Shown: positions 1 through 12,895, numbered from the stretch's first letter. The stretch is 64,000 nucleotides of DNA from Primulina eburnea (GCF_022965805.1 NW_027330834.1:1-64000), one strand, 5' to 3'. A program made the numbers and translations. Notes: a model not told the origin generated them from the sequence alone.

Positions 1-664
1 TGGACCTGCCATTATATCTCGTGATATATTTGTTTGCTAATGTGTTTAAACTAACTTTGTTGCTTTTATTTATAAGCCCAGGTTCAAAGCATCTGAAGAG
101 ACGTGTTCATTACCCTCAGCGCTTCGTCTTCTGAAGCACGAGATTTATTATTTTGTTTGTGTCATTTAAATCTTGGTCTTTTTACATGCATTTATTTAGG
201 GGGAATATCGATTTTAAAAAAAGGTTAACTGAGAAGACAAATAGTTAGTGAATTTTCATTTGAAACGATTCAGTTTCATAACTGATCGTTCAGTTGATAA
301 TTTATCTATCATGTAAGTTAACTAATTAATCGTATTTTATTCCAAATCAAATGTTGTGACTGCTTATATTAGCATTAAAAGATGTCTTTCAATGACTAGT
401 ACTTTGAAACGTCGACTCACATAAACCATAAATTTGTTACACGCGATTTTACCACACGAATACACGTTTTCCAATCAAATTTTTTCTGGACTGACAAGTG
501 TCCAAAAATTTGAACAGTCACCAACATATATTATCTTCCCCGCTTCAATTCAGTTCTTCTTTACAAGCACTTTCAGCATTTCCCGAGCAAAAATCTATCC
601 AAAGCAGATCTTCTTTCTCGCAGATTTCAGACAATCAAATGGCAAACCAGATCCAGCTCAACTC
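1..664 (+). other. Inter-ORF spacer of Copia X
   Basis: Non-coding stretch matching the spacer between pol and the 3' ORF in Copia A and B; the GGTTAACTGAGAAGACA block near 224 is shared. It ends with a pyrimidine-rich tract and two possible acceptor AGs (622-623 and 629-630) just before the ATG at 639. That ATG is out of frame with the rest of the ORF, so X carries a frameshift near the start; the first in-frame ATG is at 665. An open frame extending left to 434 begins with TTG and its N-terminal part is not shared with A or B, so I treat it as chance. Confidence 0.6.
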
Positions 665-3600
665 ATGAATGCAATGGCGATTGGCTTCGACTCTATCTTC
701 ACTATGAAAGAGGAGGAAATCAAGAATATCTTTCTGAAATTGGAAGAAGTCGGTCTGAATCAGTTTTTGGGTTTATCTTCCCAGGAAATCTATGTCAAAG
801 AAATCCAAGAACTCTATGCTACTGGCTATGTTACTCAAGAAGGACATATTGCATCGACTGTAAGTGGTCAGTTACTGATTATTGAGGAGGAGTTTTTCTG
901 CAATCTATTCCATCTACCAACCGACGGACTTATCAACCTTTCTGAGATAAAGGCATCTGATATTGAGGAAATGCAAACTACCCTTTCTGCTGCTGGTCAG
1001 AAGATCAAAGTTTCTGATCCTAAGAAGGAACTGAAGCCAGAAGTACAACTACTGGCTGATATTGTAGCCAAGGCAGGATCATTTGCTGCCCTCACTCTCG
1101 AAAAATTTCAAGCCATGACTGCTATAATGGCCGGAAGAAAGATGAACTGGAGAAACATTATCTTCAATATTCTGAGGAATATGTTTCAAATTGCCAAACA
1201 GTCCAAAGGCTTTGCGGTGCAGCTCAGCCATGTGCTGAAAGTTAAAGGTTTGATAACTGATGATTCTGAGAAGTCATCAAAGATAAAAAATTTCAATGCC
1301 AAGTCTGTCCAGCCGCCAAAACAGAAACTGGACATGTCACCTGAGCAGTTCATTAAGGTGAAGAAGGAAATTGGGACAAAAGCAGCTCCCAAATCATTCA
1401 AGAAGGCTCGAAAGAAGATTAAAAAGAAAACAATCAAGCGTAAGCTGATTGTCAGCGAAACCGAATCTGAGAAGACTCCTTCACCCAAAGTTGTGAAGAA
1501 GCCACGTACTTTGAATACCAAGCCTACTACTGTTGTTGGGACAATCCCAACTGATAAATTGAAGCTGTCTGGAGCTAAACAGCCTATCAAGGCTGTCCCA
1601 CTAAAAGCAATCCCAACTGAACCCTCAACTGAGGATCAGTTGCCTTTATCCTCAATACTACCAAAGAAGAAGGTCACCGAATCTGGTGATAAAAAGAAAC
1701 TTGTTGGAGTTAAGGTGCCTTTAATCACTATTTCTGGCTATACTCCTTTACTGTTGGGTGCAATAATTATCCTTGCTTGGTAGAGCGATCGAACCGTGAT
1801 GCTTGAGCTGCTGTGCGGTTTAAAAGATTTGAGTTGCACCATTACCACCAGCTATAGCTTTTGGTAAAGCGGCAAGCGCTCGGTCCTACAATTGGTATCA
1901 GAGCCAAGATCACGGGTTCGATTCTCATTGATTGCAAAGATTGCAATTATTGGGAGGGAGATTGTTGGGTGCAATAATTGTCCTTGCTTGGTAGAGCGAT
2001 CGAACCGTGATGCTTGAGCTGCTGAGTGGTTTAAAAGATTTGAGTTGCACCATTACCACCAGCTACAGCTTTTGGTAAAGCGGCAAGCGCTCGGTTCTAC
2101 ATTTACCTATTGCCAGACCAAAGGGGATAGTGATCCGAGAACAACTAGATGCAACCACTTCAGGGTTGAGTCTTACTCATGCCTTAACCGATCCCAAGGG
2201 CAAAGGGATATTGCATGAAGAGCCAAGGCCAACAAATACTATTCAAACACATATTGATCTTATTTGGCAAGAGATCAATGATTTTGCAGAAGACAATCTC
2301 AAGGCTTATGATTAATGGCTAAAATTCAGAACAGAAGTTTTTGCTAAGCAACTTCAGAAGAAATCCACTCTGAAAAGATTTGTTGACTTGGAGAATCTCG
2401 TTCTGAAGGTAGTCGAGGCCCCTACAATCGTTCAAGCTTTGGAACGTAACCATTATTTCTTCAACCAATTGAGAGTGAAGAGACTTCAGCAGATAGTTAC
2501 TCAGTTGCGATTAAATTATGATCCAACTAGTCCGGCTGATTTCAATGACAAAGCCGTATATGATCAGTTGGACTCCGATCTGATTCATTGCAAATGAAGA
2601 TCAAGGACTGGGAAACAGGTCAAGAACTGATCATCCCAGCTGCCTCTCAAGATGTATCAGAGGAGGCAACTGAACCATCAATTCAAGAACCTTCAAAAGA
2701 ACCAGCTGCTGCTCCTTCTACCTCAGTTGCTCCTTCATTCTCATCTTTAGCACCTCTATCTCCTAATGTTGATTCACCGCCTTATTCTAAAGCTGATTTA
2801 TCTCTGGCCAATCTAGATGAAGTCATCAAATCAGTGACCTCAGATATTCAGCTGGACATTTATAGATCATTTGAAGATGTAACTGAAAAACCAGTTGATC
2901 AAGCTGTCATTTCTAAAGAACCAGCTGAAGAAATCATGTTTGAACAACCGACAGAGTCAGTTCAGTCAGAAGTTGTGACTGAACAAGTAGTTTTGAAGCA
3001 ATCTGTACAAGCAGTCATTCAAACGACTGAAGAGGATCAACTGCATTCAGTTCCGACTGAAGAACCTATTCCTCCGCCAACTGAACAACCAATTGAAGAT
3101 CCAGTTGTTGATCCAACTGAAGAATCAGTTATTGAACCAATCAAAGAACCTTCTAATTTGTTTGCTCCTCTATCTGTCTCTTCTCCTCCCCAGGTACCTA
3201 CAACGGAAGGAATTTCAGAAATAGCTATGCATGAAACAGAACAAACTGACGGTGCGATGGTTGTGTTTACTTCACAAGAAAGGGAACAGATTCCAGAAAC
3301 TTCCGGAGCGATGTCTCCCAGAATTTCAGACTCTGATGCTCTATTTGAAGAACTCCAAACCGTTCAATCAAATCTCCTCAGTATGATGAATGTTATTTCT
3401 GCTATACAATCTACTCAGCTTGCACATACCCTGAAGCTAAATTCAAACTACGAATTTACAACAGAGAAACTGGGTCAGCTTAACAAAATTGTGACTGATC
3501 TCTTCCTCCAGATGGAAAATATCAAGAAAGAAAGGCTGTCGACTAAATCTCACTTCCTAACTCAAGCACTAGTCGGCAGGCGATTTGACTTTCTTGAAGA

Positions 3601-3766
3601 AAAAGTCACTAAAAGGATTGACCTACTGCAAAACATTATGTTGAATGCCGTATCAGATATTGAAGCAGATGTCCGCATTTTAACAAGAAAAGTGGATGTG
3701 ATTGACAAAAAGGGGGAAGTTATGAGAGAAACAGAAGAAGAAAAAGGAAAGAAGAAGAATGTATGA
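665..3766 (+). pseudogene. Extra 3' ORF of Copia X, broken
   Basis: Homologue of the 3' ORF in Copia A and B. The function is unknown. It has three parts: a conserved N-terminal module of roughly 230 residues (starting MNAMAIGFDS, with the shared KASDIEEMQT and LLADIVAKAGSFAALTLEKF patches), a Lys/Ser/Pro-rich basic middle, and an acidic Pro/Glu/Thr-rich stretch ending in a heptad-like C-terminus (around 3340-3740). No signal peptide or membrane segment is visible, so it is not an obvious envelope protein. Lesions: a frameshift at the start, a TRIM at 1752-2101, a TAA at about 2313 and a frame change near 2588. It sits directly upstream of the PPT and 3' LTR, the place where Sireviruses carry additional ORFs. 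Confidence 0.75.
1752..2101 (+). mobile_element. TRIM, 350 bp, complete
   Basis: Two direct repeats of 139 bp (1752-1890 and 1963-2101), each beginning TGTTGGGTGC and ending CTACA, flank a 72-bp interior. The interior has a primer-binding site TGGTATCAGAGCC (1893-1905, initiator-Met tRNA type) and a purine tract TGGGAGGGAGA ahead of the second repeat. The flanks carry a 5-bp target duplication TTTAC (1747-1751 and 2102-2106). There is no coding capacity, so this is a terminal-repeat retrotransposon in miniature. The repeats differ at only a few positions. It interrupts the 3' ORF of Copia X; removing 350 bp plus one TSD copy restores the local reading frame. Confidence 0.95.
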
Positions 3767-3924
3767 AGATCAACTGATTTCAGTTCAATTGTTGAAGATT
3801 TCCTTTGTACGAATCTGTACATTAGAAGAGTTATTTTATCTAAAATAAAATCATAGTTCTATCTTAAGTTCAGCTGATGAGTTCATACATTACAAGTTTT
3901 GTCAAACACCAAAAAAGGGGAAAT

Positions 3925-4810
3925 TGTTGGAAACTAAGTTTTGGTAGTTTGACAAACTAAGAGTTTAAACTTATTGGAATAACTGATCAAAGGAGAATGA
4001 GCTTACCTGACTAAAATCATACAACTGATAGTTGCCAATAGCCGAAGATTAATGCGTACATTATCAACGACAACTGAAGCCAGCTGAATCTTATCTACAT
4101 TGAACTGATCAGTTGAGCAGAATCAAACAAACTGATCAGTTACAATCAGTTATGAGCTTTCCAACAGAGTGTTTTTCAGCTGATCTCTCAGATGTACACG
4201 TCATCAGTTGAGAATGACAACCTACAAATAGTAAAAATAGACTGCAACTCGTAGTGAAACGCCGCATTTCAGAATCTACAGTGTACAAATGTCAGAAGAA
4301 TGTTGACGTGGCAATCAACAGCTATAAAAAATCCAATTGTATTTATTGTTACCGTTGAAGAGATGCCTATAAATAGGCAAAAAGAGTAGTTGAAAAACAA
4401 CAAGCTTCTATTCATCTTGCTGTTACGCTGCTTAAAAACATTCACAAGCTCACAGTTATCAGAATATCAGTAGCATTCAAGGTTATATTTCGAGCTTAAA
4501 TAGCACAAGTCATTTGTTGTATATTCATTCAATTGTGCTAAGATCAGTTTACGAACTGTAAGAAAATTGTATACTAAGAGTTTCAGTTTTTGGCAGTGTT
4601 AAGTCCAAAACTGAAGTGGGTCTATACGATCTTGTATTGATCAAATTCTGTTAATGAATATCCTATCTTTGTGATAGAAAGAATGACGTAGAAGGGATTC
4701 AATCTCCGAACATCCATAAACTCTTGTGTCATTTTATTTCAGTTACAAATTCTATCTTTCAGTCAGTTTACTTCCGCAACTGATTGTCATTGACCGACAA
4801 GATTGCCTAC
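3925..4810 (+). repeat. 3' LTR of Copia X, right end eroded
   Basis: Starts TGTTGGAAACTAAG directly after the purine tract AAAAAAGGGGAAAT. It contains a TATA box CCTATAAATAGG at 4366-4377 and is similar to the reverse complements of the Copia A and B LTRs, including the block around CTCCGAACATCC near 4707. Similarity fades after TTGACCGACAAGATTG (about 4800). AACTGA/TCAGTT hexamers are dense, as in the other copies. Confidence 0.85.
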
Positions 4811-5242
4811 ATACCTACATCTATCCTTAAACTTCCGTCAAAATAAACAGAAATAGATTAGACAAACCTAACATTGCATTTGTTAACATCGCGTGAAAAA
4901 TATAACTACTTAAAAAAACAAAAAAATCAAATTAAAACTAAAATTTGATAAAGAAGCTAAAATCATAAAGACACAAACATGCAAAACCAAAATTGCAGTT
5001 GACCAAAATTAAAATTTTAGTTAACTCTCTCCATCCATTTGCATCCTTTCCCTTAGAAGAATATGGTTATGCATAGATGAACTTATTGCTAAGATTCTAA
5101 TATAAGCTGATAGCATGTTAAAAATCTCATAAGACAGTTGACATTCACATGTGAGAGCATTTCAAAAGAAGGTATCAAAAAACGAAACTTTATAGGCATA
5201 CACAATTAATTAGCATGGTGTAAATCTACAAGTATGTGGCGG
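4811..5242. other. AT-rich spacer, probable MSP1 3' UTR
   Basis: 432 bases between the eroded Copia X LTR and the stop codon of the AAA ATPase gene. I see no ORF or repeat. Part of it must be the 3' UTR of the minus-strand gene; I cannot place the poly(A) site with confidence. Confidence 0.5.
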
Positions 5243-8200
5243 TTAATGATCTTGAGCATCCGACCGAATGTTCAAAATTTGGGAAACCACCAGCTTAGAA
5301 AGCTCATTAATGACAGTTTGATAATCATCTGATTCTCTTTGGGCTGACCATCCTGACGACAGCGAGCTTAATCGGATGTATTCACCTGCTGCAACTTTTG
5401 TTTTTGTGGTTGTGGTGAGGACCCTTTCCAAATCATTCATTGATAAAGGTCTTGGCTCCTAAAAACGAAATCGAGACCATAATATATAAGATGAAAATTT
5501 TGAATAACCAGCCCCGTCAAATTAAAGCAACTATTACCGTGGCCCGATCAGTGCAAATTCAGTGCTAGATTTTGGGCGAGATGGGACACATTGGCACTAA
5601 ACCAAGATAGGATACATAAGCACTAAACTTAAAAACGACTATATATACACGAAGCAACATTTGGCAATAGTATGTTTACAAGGTAACCAGAATTAAAATC
5701 ACATAAAGTCATCATCGCCAATCTGCAAGATATTGCAATTTCCTCTAGCCCAAAAGTGCATCGCCAAATTCACAAGATTGATTTGTACCAAAAACACAAG
5801 TTCAACAGTAATGCTGATGACTTGGAATGAGACAAATACATAGGACCAAAACAGACATTAAATATCCAGCAAACAATCAACCAAATCAGCACACTTCTAA
5901 TTTCGTAGCATAGCAATGAAACTAGATGGAGTTTGGAAAGCATGATATTTATAAAACTTAAGAATCTACTATCAAGAAACATGTTGGTTATCTAGCTTTG
6001 GATCATGTATCTGATATTTTGCAATAGCACACAGTTGTACTAAAATCAAGATACAAATGAAAATTCAAAAACAGATAACTAACCTAAAATTTCTAGCCCC
6101 AACAAGAAGCAAACTTTTCACATAAATAAGTAACAAAAGAAAATACTGACCGGCCACCAACCCCCAGTTGTGTAGTTGCATTAACCTCTCCCAGCCCGAG
6201 TTCAAACCCAGGTTAAAGCAAAAAATCCCCCACCCCAATGTAATTAAAAAGAAAAAGGAAATACTGACCGGAGCTGGCTTTCCACTCTTCTCATCATTAA
6301 GCAGGTCCCTAATAGGAAAATAGGCTGCTTTTTTGCAAAGTTCTAGAAGATCTGAACCAGTGTATCCATCACATTGGCCGGAAATTCGGTCATAATCAAT
6401 GTCATCTGCTACCTTCTCATCCTTTAAAAGAACTTTCAATATAGCTGCCCTTTCTCGGCGATCAGGAATCCCAATTTCAAATGCCTGAGGAAGACGTCGA
6501 AGAATTGCTTCATCAATTTCTGATGGACGATTGGTTGCAGCAAGCACCATCACCCTAGCGCTTTCTACACCAACCAATTCAAGCCATTCAAACAATGATA
6601 CAATCTAAAGCAACCCATAAAACTGAAATGAACGAGGAACCTCGCAAGGCAAAACTCCAGTCATGGAGCATGGAAAAACAATTAAATGGGATTATAAAAG
6701 AACTTACGATCAGTAGTGAAACCATCCCACAAAGCCATAAATTCGGTCTTCATATTTGTCAGTGCTTCATGATCTGTACTCTTGCGTTGGCCTAAGAAAC
6801 TATCCACTTCATCAATGAAAATAATAGCTGGCTGGAGCTTGTAGGCCAAGGAGAATACAGCAGCCACTGCAGAACAATAGTACAGCAAAAATAAATAGAA
6901 GAAAATTATAGAGAACTGCTAAAAAACCCAAGTGTCTTCAAATCTTACTAGCACAAAAATAATGAGTATTAAGTTTTAAAAGTTCCGTATCTCATGAAAA
7001 ACATGGAAAAGAAGAAATAGAAAATTCTCCTTTCAAATATATCGTTTAAATTTTTAAATAAATAAAATCAATATTCACATTTCTGAGGTGTTCTACCTAC
7101 ATAAGAAATCCTTGCTTGAAAATAAGATAATTCTGAAACAGAGCCCCACAAATTCTTCTTTCCATCATTCTACATTAAACAAAAGGATAAGTTACTAACT
7201 TTTAAAAACAATATAATGCTCTCAGTGACCATCACAAAGATACATCTACAGACTAACTTAAACACAAAAAACCAACCCATCTCCCACAGTTTCTTCAGGT
7301 GTCACAAACATTAAAACACACAACCCAGAAAATGTAATACGGAGAAAGTCGAACGGAGTTTAAGAAATTTTATGAGAAATACCTAATTTCTGAGCGTCGC
7401 CAAACCATTTGCTCATTAGATTTGATATTCTAACATTGATAAAAACAGCTCCTGACTCTTTTGCAATTGCTTTTGCAAGCATTGTCTTCCCAGTGCCCGG
7501 TGGTCCATATAGCAAAACACCTTTTTGTGGACAAAGAAGCTTCCCCCGAGAAAACAGCTCGGGTCTTCGTAGTGGCAGAATGACAATATCATACAATGCT
7601 TGTTTAATGGATTCCAATCCTCCAATAGAATCGAATTTCACATCAATTTCATCCGGGTTGACGACATCACATGCTATAACATCCTGTGTCATCATGAAAG
7701 GAATATGCAATAAGCAGAGCATGTTTATTTACAGATATTGTTAAGCAATTTCAACAGTAAAGCTTGCTTCAGTAGTTTAACCAAAAATACATTAAAATTT
7801 ACACTGAAATTTAAATCAGATACGCAAGATGGAACATAAACGACCACGTAGATACAAAAATAATGGTGGATTTAATTCGATCAGATGATAGATAATATGA
7901 ATTTCCCAGGATCAATTGTCTGCCCAAATCTTCAGGAAACAAACTTCTGCAATGTTTATCTTAGTTTAGCAAACCTAATAGTTATCCACAATATCAAACT
8001 TATCAAAAACATCTCGTTACGCTCCAATGGAGTCGATACCTTCACTTCATGCTCAAATCTACATCGTCAAATTACCGATTGGTCAAGTGACTAGTGAGGT
8101 GAGTGGGCGATTCCATGTCTTTGTTAGAATTACACGTAATTTTTGAATCCCCATGGGCTCTGGATCAACTGTCTGCCCAAATCTTCAGGAAACAAACCTT

Positions 8201-8898
8201 TACAGTGTTTATCTTAATTTAGTAAACCTAATAGTTATCCACAATATCAAACTTATCAAAAGCATCTACTTAAGCTCCAACGGAGTCTATACCTTCACTT
8301 CATGTTAAAATCTACATCGTCAAATTTCCGATTGGTTAAGTGACTAGTGAGGCGAGTGGGTGATTCCATGTATTTGTTAGAATTACACATAAATTTTGAA
8401 TCCCCACGGGCTTTGGATCAAATATCTGCCCAAATCTTCAGGAAACAAACCTCTACAATGTTTATCTTAATTTAGTAAACCTGATAGTTATCCAAAATAT
8501 GAAACGTATCAAAAGCATCTACTTAAGCTCCAACTACGTCGATACCCGCGCTTCATACTAAAATCCACATCGTCAAATTTCCGAAGCAGTCTCAACTCAT
8601 TAAAATGCTTAAAAACCCATCTTTTGGCACAAGGATGCAAAACGGGAGTATTCTGACGATTTCTCGAAATGAAAAGAAAAGAAACAGAGGCAATAGGAAC
8701 CTCGTATGAATTTGTTTGGATGAGAGGTCGGCCTAAACGCTTGGCGATTTCTTTCTTGTTCTCCAGAGCCTTTTTGGAAGCTTCGCGGTTAGGGTCGAGC
8801 TGCCTGAGCCCGACGAACAACACCAAGCAGCTGAGGGCGGCGCTCGCGGCGTATAGAATCAGTTCCTGAACCAATTTCGTCTCCGACGAACCACTCAT
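5243..8898 (-). CDS. MSP1: MSP1/ATAD1-family AAA ATPase, five exons
   Basis: Membrane-anchored AAA ATPase. In yeast and animals this family extracts mislocalised tail-anchored proteins from the mitochondrial outer membrane and peroxisomes. Coding exons read on the minus strand: 8701-8898, 7383-7683, 6708-6866, 6269-6564 and 5243-5458, all with GT-AG introns and matching phases. They total 1170 nt, or 389 residues. Residues about 12-31 ([19 protein letters not shown]) form the N-terminal membrane anchor. Walker A GPPGTGKT is at 126-133, Walker B IIFIDEVD at about 181-188, then the sensor-1 region [10 protein letters not shown], the arginine-finger segment [19 protein letters not shown] and a C-terminal helical domain ending near [13 protein letters not shown]. 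Length and order match plant homologues and no lesion is visible. It is the only host gene here, with a Copia remnant downstream and a Gypsy LTR 437 bp upstream of its ATG. Confidence 0.95.
7909..8584. repeat. 253-bp tandem repeat in MSP1 intron 1
   Basis: Three direct copies starting GGATCAA at 7909, 8162 and 8415, giving a period of 253 bp; the third stops after about 170 bp. Copies differ by scattered substitutions. Each holds CTGCCCAAATCTTCAGGAAA and CATCGTCAAATT. The array fills most of intron 1 (7684-8700) and has no ORF of note. Confidence 0.9.
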
Positions 8899-9334
8899 TC
8901 TCGCAAAGTTCCGATTCAGTTTGCTCTATGATTTTGGATGATTCAGGGTTCGGAATTCGGAAGGGGCCTAGGAAGATAGAGAGAGGTGTGGGTATGGAAA
9001 AGTCGAGAGGTGTAATTAGGTACTCAAATATATTATACGAATGGAAATTAAAATAATTAAAATTGGTAAAATAAAATTAATACAAGATATTAAATTAAAT
9101 AAGATATTACAAATACAATTTCAAATATTTGAACGACCATATCCATCCAATAAATTATCAATTAAAGCATTTCGTAATACACAGTGAGTGTATTTGTTTT
9201 TTATTTTTTTTATATCAAGCGAAAAATTCTCGAAATCTGATATGATTATTGACAATCATTTCTACTATTGGAGTTGGTGTTTCCCTAGAATATTGCATTA
9301 ATGCACTATAATCACGTTCATCTACAATTATCAT
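8899..9334 (-). promoter_or_regulatory. 5' UTR and remaining promoter of MSP1
   Basis: 436 bases between the MSP1 start codon and the outer edge of the Gypsy E 5' LTR. The part near the gene is GC-richer; the distal part is AT-rich. I could not identify a TATA box with confidence. Any native promoter element beyond 436 bp now lies on the far side of the E insertion. Confidence 0.5.
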
Positions 9335-12300
9335 TGTAGAACCCGTTAAATCAGACTACGTATAAGCCATGGATAATTTCTAGTATTTAAATTAAAAATT
9401 ATTTCTTTATTTTTAAGGCATTTTAAAGTTATTGGGTCTTGATTATTTATTTTGAATCGCATGAATATAGTTTTATCTTTTCAGTTAAATAAGTGAGGCC
9501 GGATTGGAGTTGGAGTAATGAGATAAATTTTAATAATTAGAAAATATTCATAGACTTAATTTAAGATAAAGAATAATTTATTTTTAATGTAAAAGAATGT
9601 TTAAAAGATTATTTAATTAAATTAGAGATAAGTAGTAAATAGATTTTTTTATGTCCAATAATTTAATTAAAAGCCTAAATTAAAATATGTGATCAATTGA
9701 GATAAGTTAATCTAGGCTTATTTTATTTAAGAAATTTTAACTTAACATGTTAGTAAATTTAATTTAAAAATTTGCCATGCATTCAAGATAATTATTATCC
9801 TAAATTAATTTATTTATTCACTAAAATACTTAATGAGTAGATAAAACTTTAAAGATTTAAAATACAAGATTTAGCAACATTTTCCACCCCATTTTAATAA
9901 GCATAAAATCGGTCATCCCTTGTTAGATTTAAAAATAGTTGGCAACTCTCTATTTGTGATATCTTTCCATATCCCTTCATGGTAGAATAATTCCCTCATT
10001 TTAAATCCTCAATTAATTAAGCAATTTTCCTACCCATTTTTGAAGCAAGAATTCGGCCACCTCTTGATAAGATTTAATATTGATTGACAACTCACCATGT
10101 GATTCATTTCCTTGATCTTTTTATTTGTAGATAATTTCCTCCACCTTTTAATCACCAACAATTAAACAATTAAGCAATTTTCTACCTTGTACCTAGACTA
10201 GATTTGGGCCATCACCCCCTCAATTATCCCTCAAAATCCTATGATATCAAACCATTCCCTTATCTAACAAATTCTAGGATAGAAAGATTGATCTTGTCAT
10301 TTAATCTCCAATTATCTTGCAACCTTCCCATTTATTTTCCTAGCCTTCTCCTCCACTCCATATTCTCGAAATTTCAGTCTCTTTCAGCAAGAAAAATCGT
10401 GAGAGGCTAGAGGAAAATAAGAGAGAAAAACAAGCCAGAAAAGAAAACTTCGTCTCCGCCACGCCGCGTCGTCATATTGATTTGTTTTCGTTTCAAACAA
10501 ATCCAAGCATGTTCATATTATCTTTTGCTCTTCAATCAAGTCATATACATACTTTTAAACCACATTATGTTCATATTTCATGCAGCAAAACCGAAATTTT
10601 GTCAATCAATTTTCGAAACATTGTACATAATTTTTCGACTCTTCACTTGTGCACCTCATGGTTTTGATGTTTGTGTGGTTTCAAGTTTGGCTATATTTCC
10701 AGGGGCTCCAGGCTGCACCTAGGATTGTTATAGGGTGTGTTAGGACGAGATTGGTCCATTCGTTCGAGTTCATTCGCTACAGAAACACGCATTTGATAGC
10801 AACTTGTCATTGATGCCATTTTGAGTCTCGATTTTCTTGTTTGGATTGTCTAAGGTGACGTTCGAATCTTGGTTGGCTTTTGGGCCCATAACCATGGTTG
10901 GAACCCCTCCTTGTCATGTCTAGGACGTGACCAAGATAACCTTTCATGGCTTGGTTCACGTCCCCATCGGTTTTTAAAACAAACAAGAACAACGTCCCAT
11001 CCGTATTCCATTTTTATGGTTTTGGTTGTGTGAGTTGGGTTTCAAATTTATGGTGTTAGGTGGGTTGTGGTTAGCTTCTAGCCCTTATCCATGACTCATA
11101 CAACGCCTTAGCATGTCTAACATGGACCATGGTTAACCTCATAACCATTTGATCCTTCATTTGACAGCAAGAACAAGCAAGACACCCCACGCATGTGAGG
11201 TGTGTTCTCGGGGAAGTTTGTGAGTTGTTTCAGGTGTTGGCTTGGATTTTGGTTGGCCTAGGACTCTTATCCATGGTTCAAACCATACCTTAGGATGTTG
11301 GTAAGAGGCTCTAGTTGGTGGTTCAAGCCCCGATGGCCGATAGTCTCGAAAACGAAGCAAAGAAGCACAACAGCTGCTACTGTATTTGTTTTGGCAGCAG
11401 CTATAAGTTTGGTTCAGAGGTCACGTACGAGTTCTTGGTTGGCTTTTAGCCTATGGCCTTAGACTGGACAGTACCTCATTGAGTTAGGAAGGTCATGTTT
11501 TTGGCGGTTCGTGATTTGGTCAAGTTTAGAGGTCGTACGAGAATTTACGGTGCGATGTGCCAAAGTGACTCTCGAATTTCACGATTTTGGACTCCTTGCA
11601 CAATTTTCGTGTATTACAGCCCTTGATATTTTTTTCATCATTTTAGGTGTTTTAATCATGACTAAATGTTGGTTCGGGTTGGTGCGGAATCATGGTTAGA
11701 TACTAAGTTCGTTAGGTATAATAGTCTTGTTTTTAGTTCGATTTTGAAGTGTTGGTCAAGTTGAGTTTATTTTCATGTTCCTAATGTTAGAATTAGGTTG
11801 CATCGAGCCTGGAAACGATCCAACTCAATTGGTAAAATAAAATAGGATAATAATTATATTACGTGCATAAATTATAAAAGTTTATTTTTGAGATTTATGC
11901 GATGTGTCTTGTAGCCACTTCACACTCATGGGATTGCATCTTATGGGATTATTACTTCATCCGGTGGCTACTGACGGGTTCATGTATTGGTACGGATATC
12001 CAGTCCAAGGTCTGTGATGATATCTACCGCCGAGTATACTGTGATTTAGTCTAATCAGACGATTCAGTTCATGTTATGGGCCACTTGCGTAGAACATAAT
12101 CTCAACAGAAAATTATGTTATGTTATTTTATGACAGGGCTCTATTGAGCAAACATTTTAAATAAAATTTTTCAGTTATTCACGTATTTGTAATTATTCAT
12201 GACACGATTTTCAAGTTACGCTTTACGATATGATATCTTTCCATGGAATGAAATTTTATGATATATTTTACTTGTTATTCACGATATATGCATGTTGAGT

Positions 12301-12649
12301 CTTTAGACTCACTAGAATTGATTTTGTAGGTACTAATGAGGTCAGGACCGAGGGCGGGGACCAGTGAGCTAGCTTGGGTCGGCAGTAGTAGGAACCAGAG
12401 GACCTCATTTTATCATTTATTATTTTTATGTTCAAACTCATTTTATCACGATGAATTATCTTAAGTTGTTGTTTTGAAACAGATATTTACTTCCGCTACT
12501 ATTTTGACATTTAAACTTTTATTCCGCTGTTACATTAAACATTAAAACTTTTATTCAGTTTATTTTATGAATGAGGCAAGTTATTTACTTTTAAAGGAAA
12601 ATTTTAAATTATTCCGCAAATTTTCAAATACGAATTACGGGCCTCTACA
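9335..12649 (+). repeat. 5' LTR of Gypsy E, 3315 bp
   Basis: Bounded by TGTAG...CTACA and followed after two bases by a primer-binding site. The long AT-rich first third, a C/T-rich leader-like part (10320-10480) and the 3' segment with GGACCGAGGGCGGGGACC (about 12346) have the general layout of other long Gypsy LTRs here. Short open frames inside it have no family resemblance and are not annotated. The 5' end lies upstream of, and reads away from, the MSP1 gene. Confidence 0.93.
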
Positions 12650-12651
12650 GT

Positions 12652-12664
12652 TGGTATCAGAGCC
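12652..12664 (+). other. Primer-binding site of Gypsy E
   Basis: TGGTATCAGAGCC, complementary to the 3' end of initiator-Met tRNA, two bases after the 5' LTR. Confidence 0.95.
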
Positions 12665-12895
12665 TATGTTCTTATAAAAGGTTGTACTACTACTGATCTC
12701 GAGAAGCTCACGAAGTAACGTCTTCGGTCTGTAAGTTTTACGTTTACGCATTTCTTTTAAAGCATGAAATATTTTAACAGCATGCTTTCATGAAATATTA
12801 TATGTCAAGATTAAGATTATGCAGTATTTATTTAAATTTAAAGAAATAATAGAAATTATGCATGTTTGTTACGTATGGGTTATGTATGGAACAGT

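Larger units (their letters stand above)
1..4810 (+). mobile_element. Copia element X (Sirevirus-like), 3' part only
   Basis: The 3' portion of an LTR retrotransposon: inter-ORF spacer, extra 3' ORF, polypurine tract (about 3911-3924) and 3' LTR from 3925. It is recognised by colinear similarity to the 3' halves of Copia A and B further right (same 3' ORF family, same AAGGGGAAAT-TGTTGG junction). The 5' LTR, gag and pol would lie left of the window. The LTR loses similarity to the A and B LTRs near 4805, so the right end is truncated or eroded and I see no target-site duplication. It is the most diverged of the three copies. Confidence 0.85.

Noticed and set aside
434..664. N-terminal extension of the Copia X 3' ORF
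   Set aside because: It begins with TTG, and the sequence before the acceptor-like AG is spacer in Copia A and B; the extension is not shared.
6065..6268. C-terminal tail of the AAA ATPase frame continuing past exon 4
   Set aside because: It is intron read-through; a GT donor at 6268 and an AG acceptor before 5458 give the conserved C-terminus.
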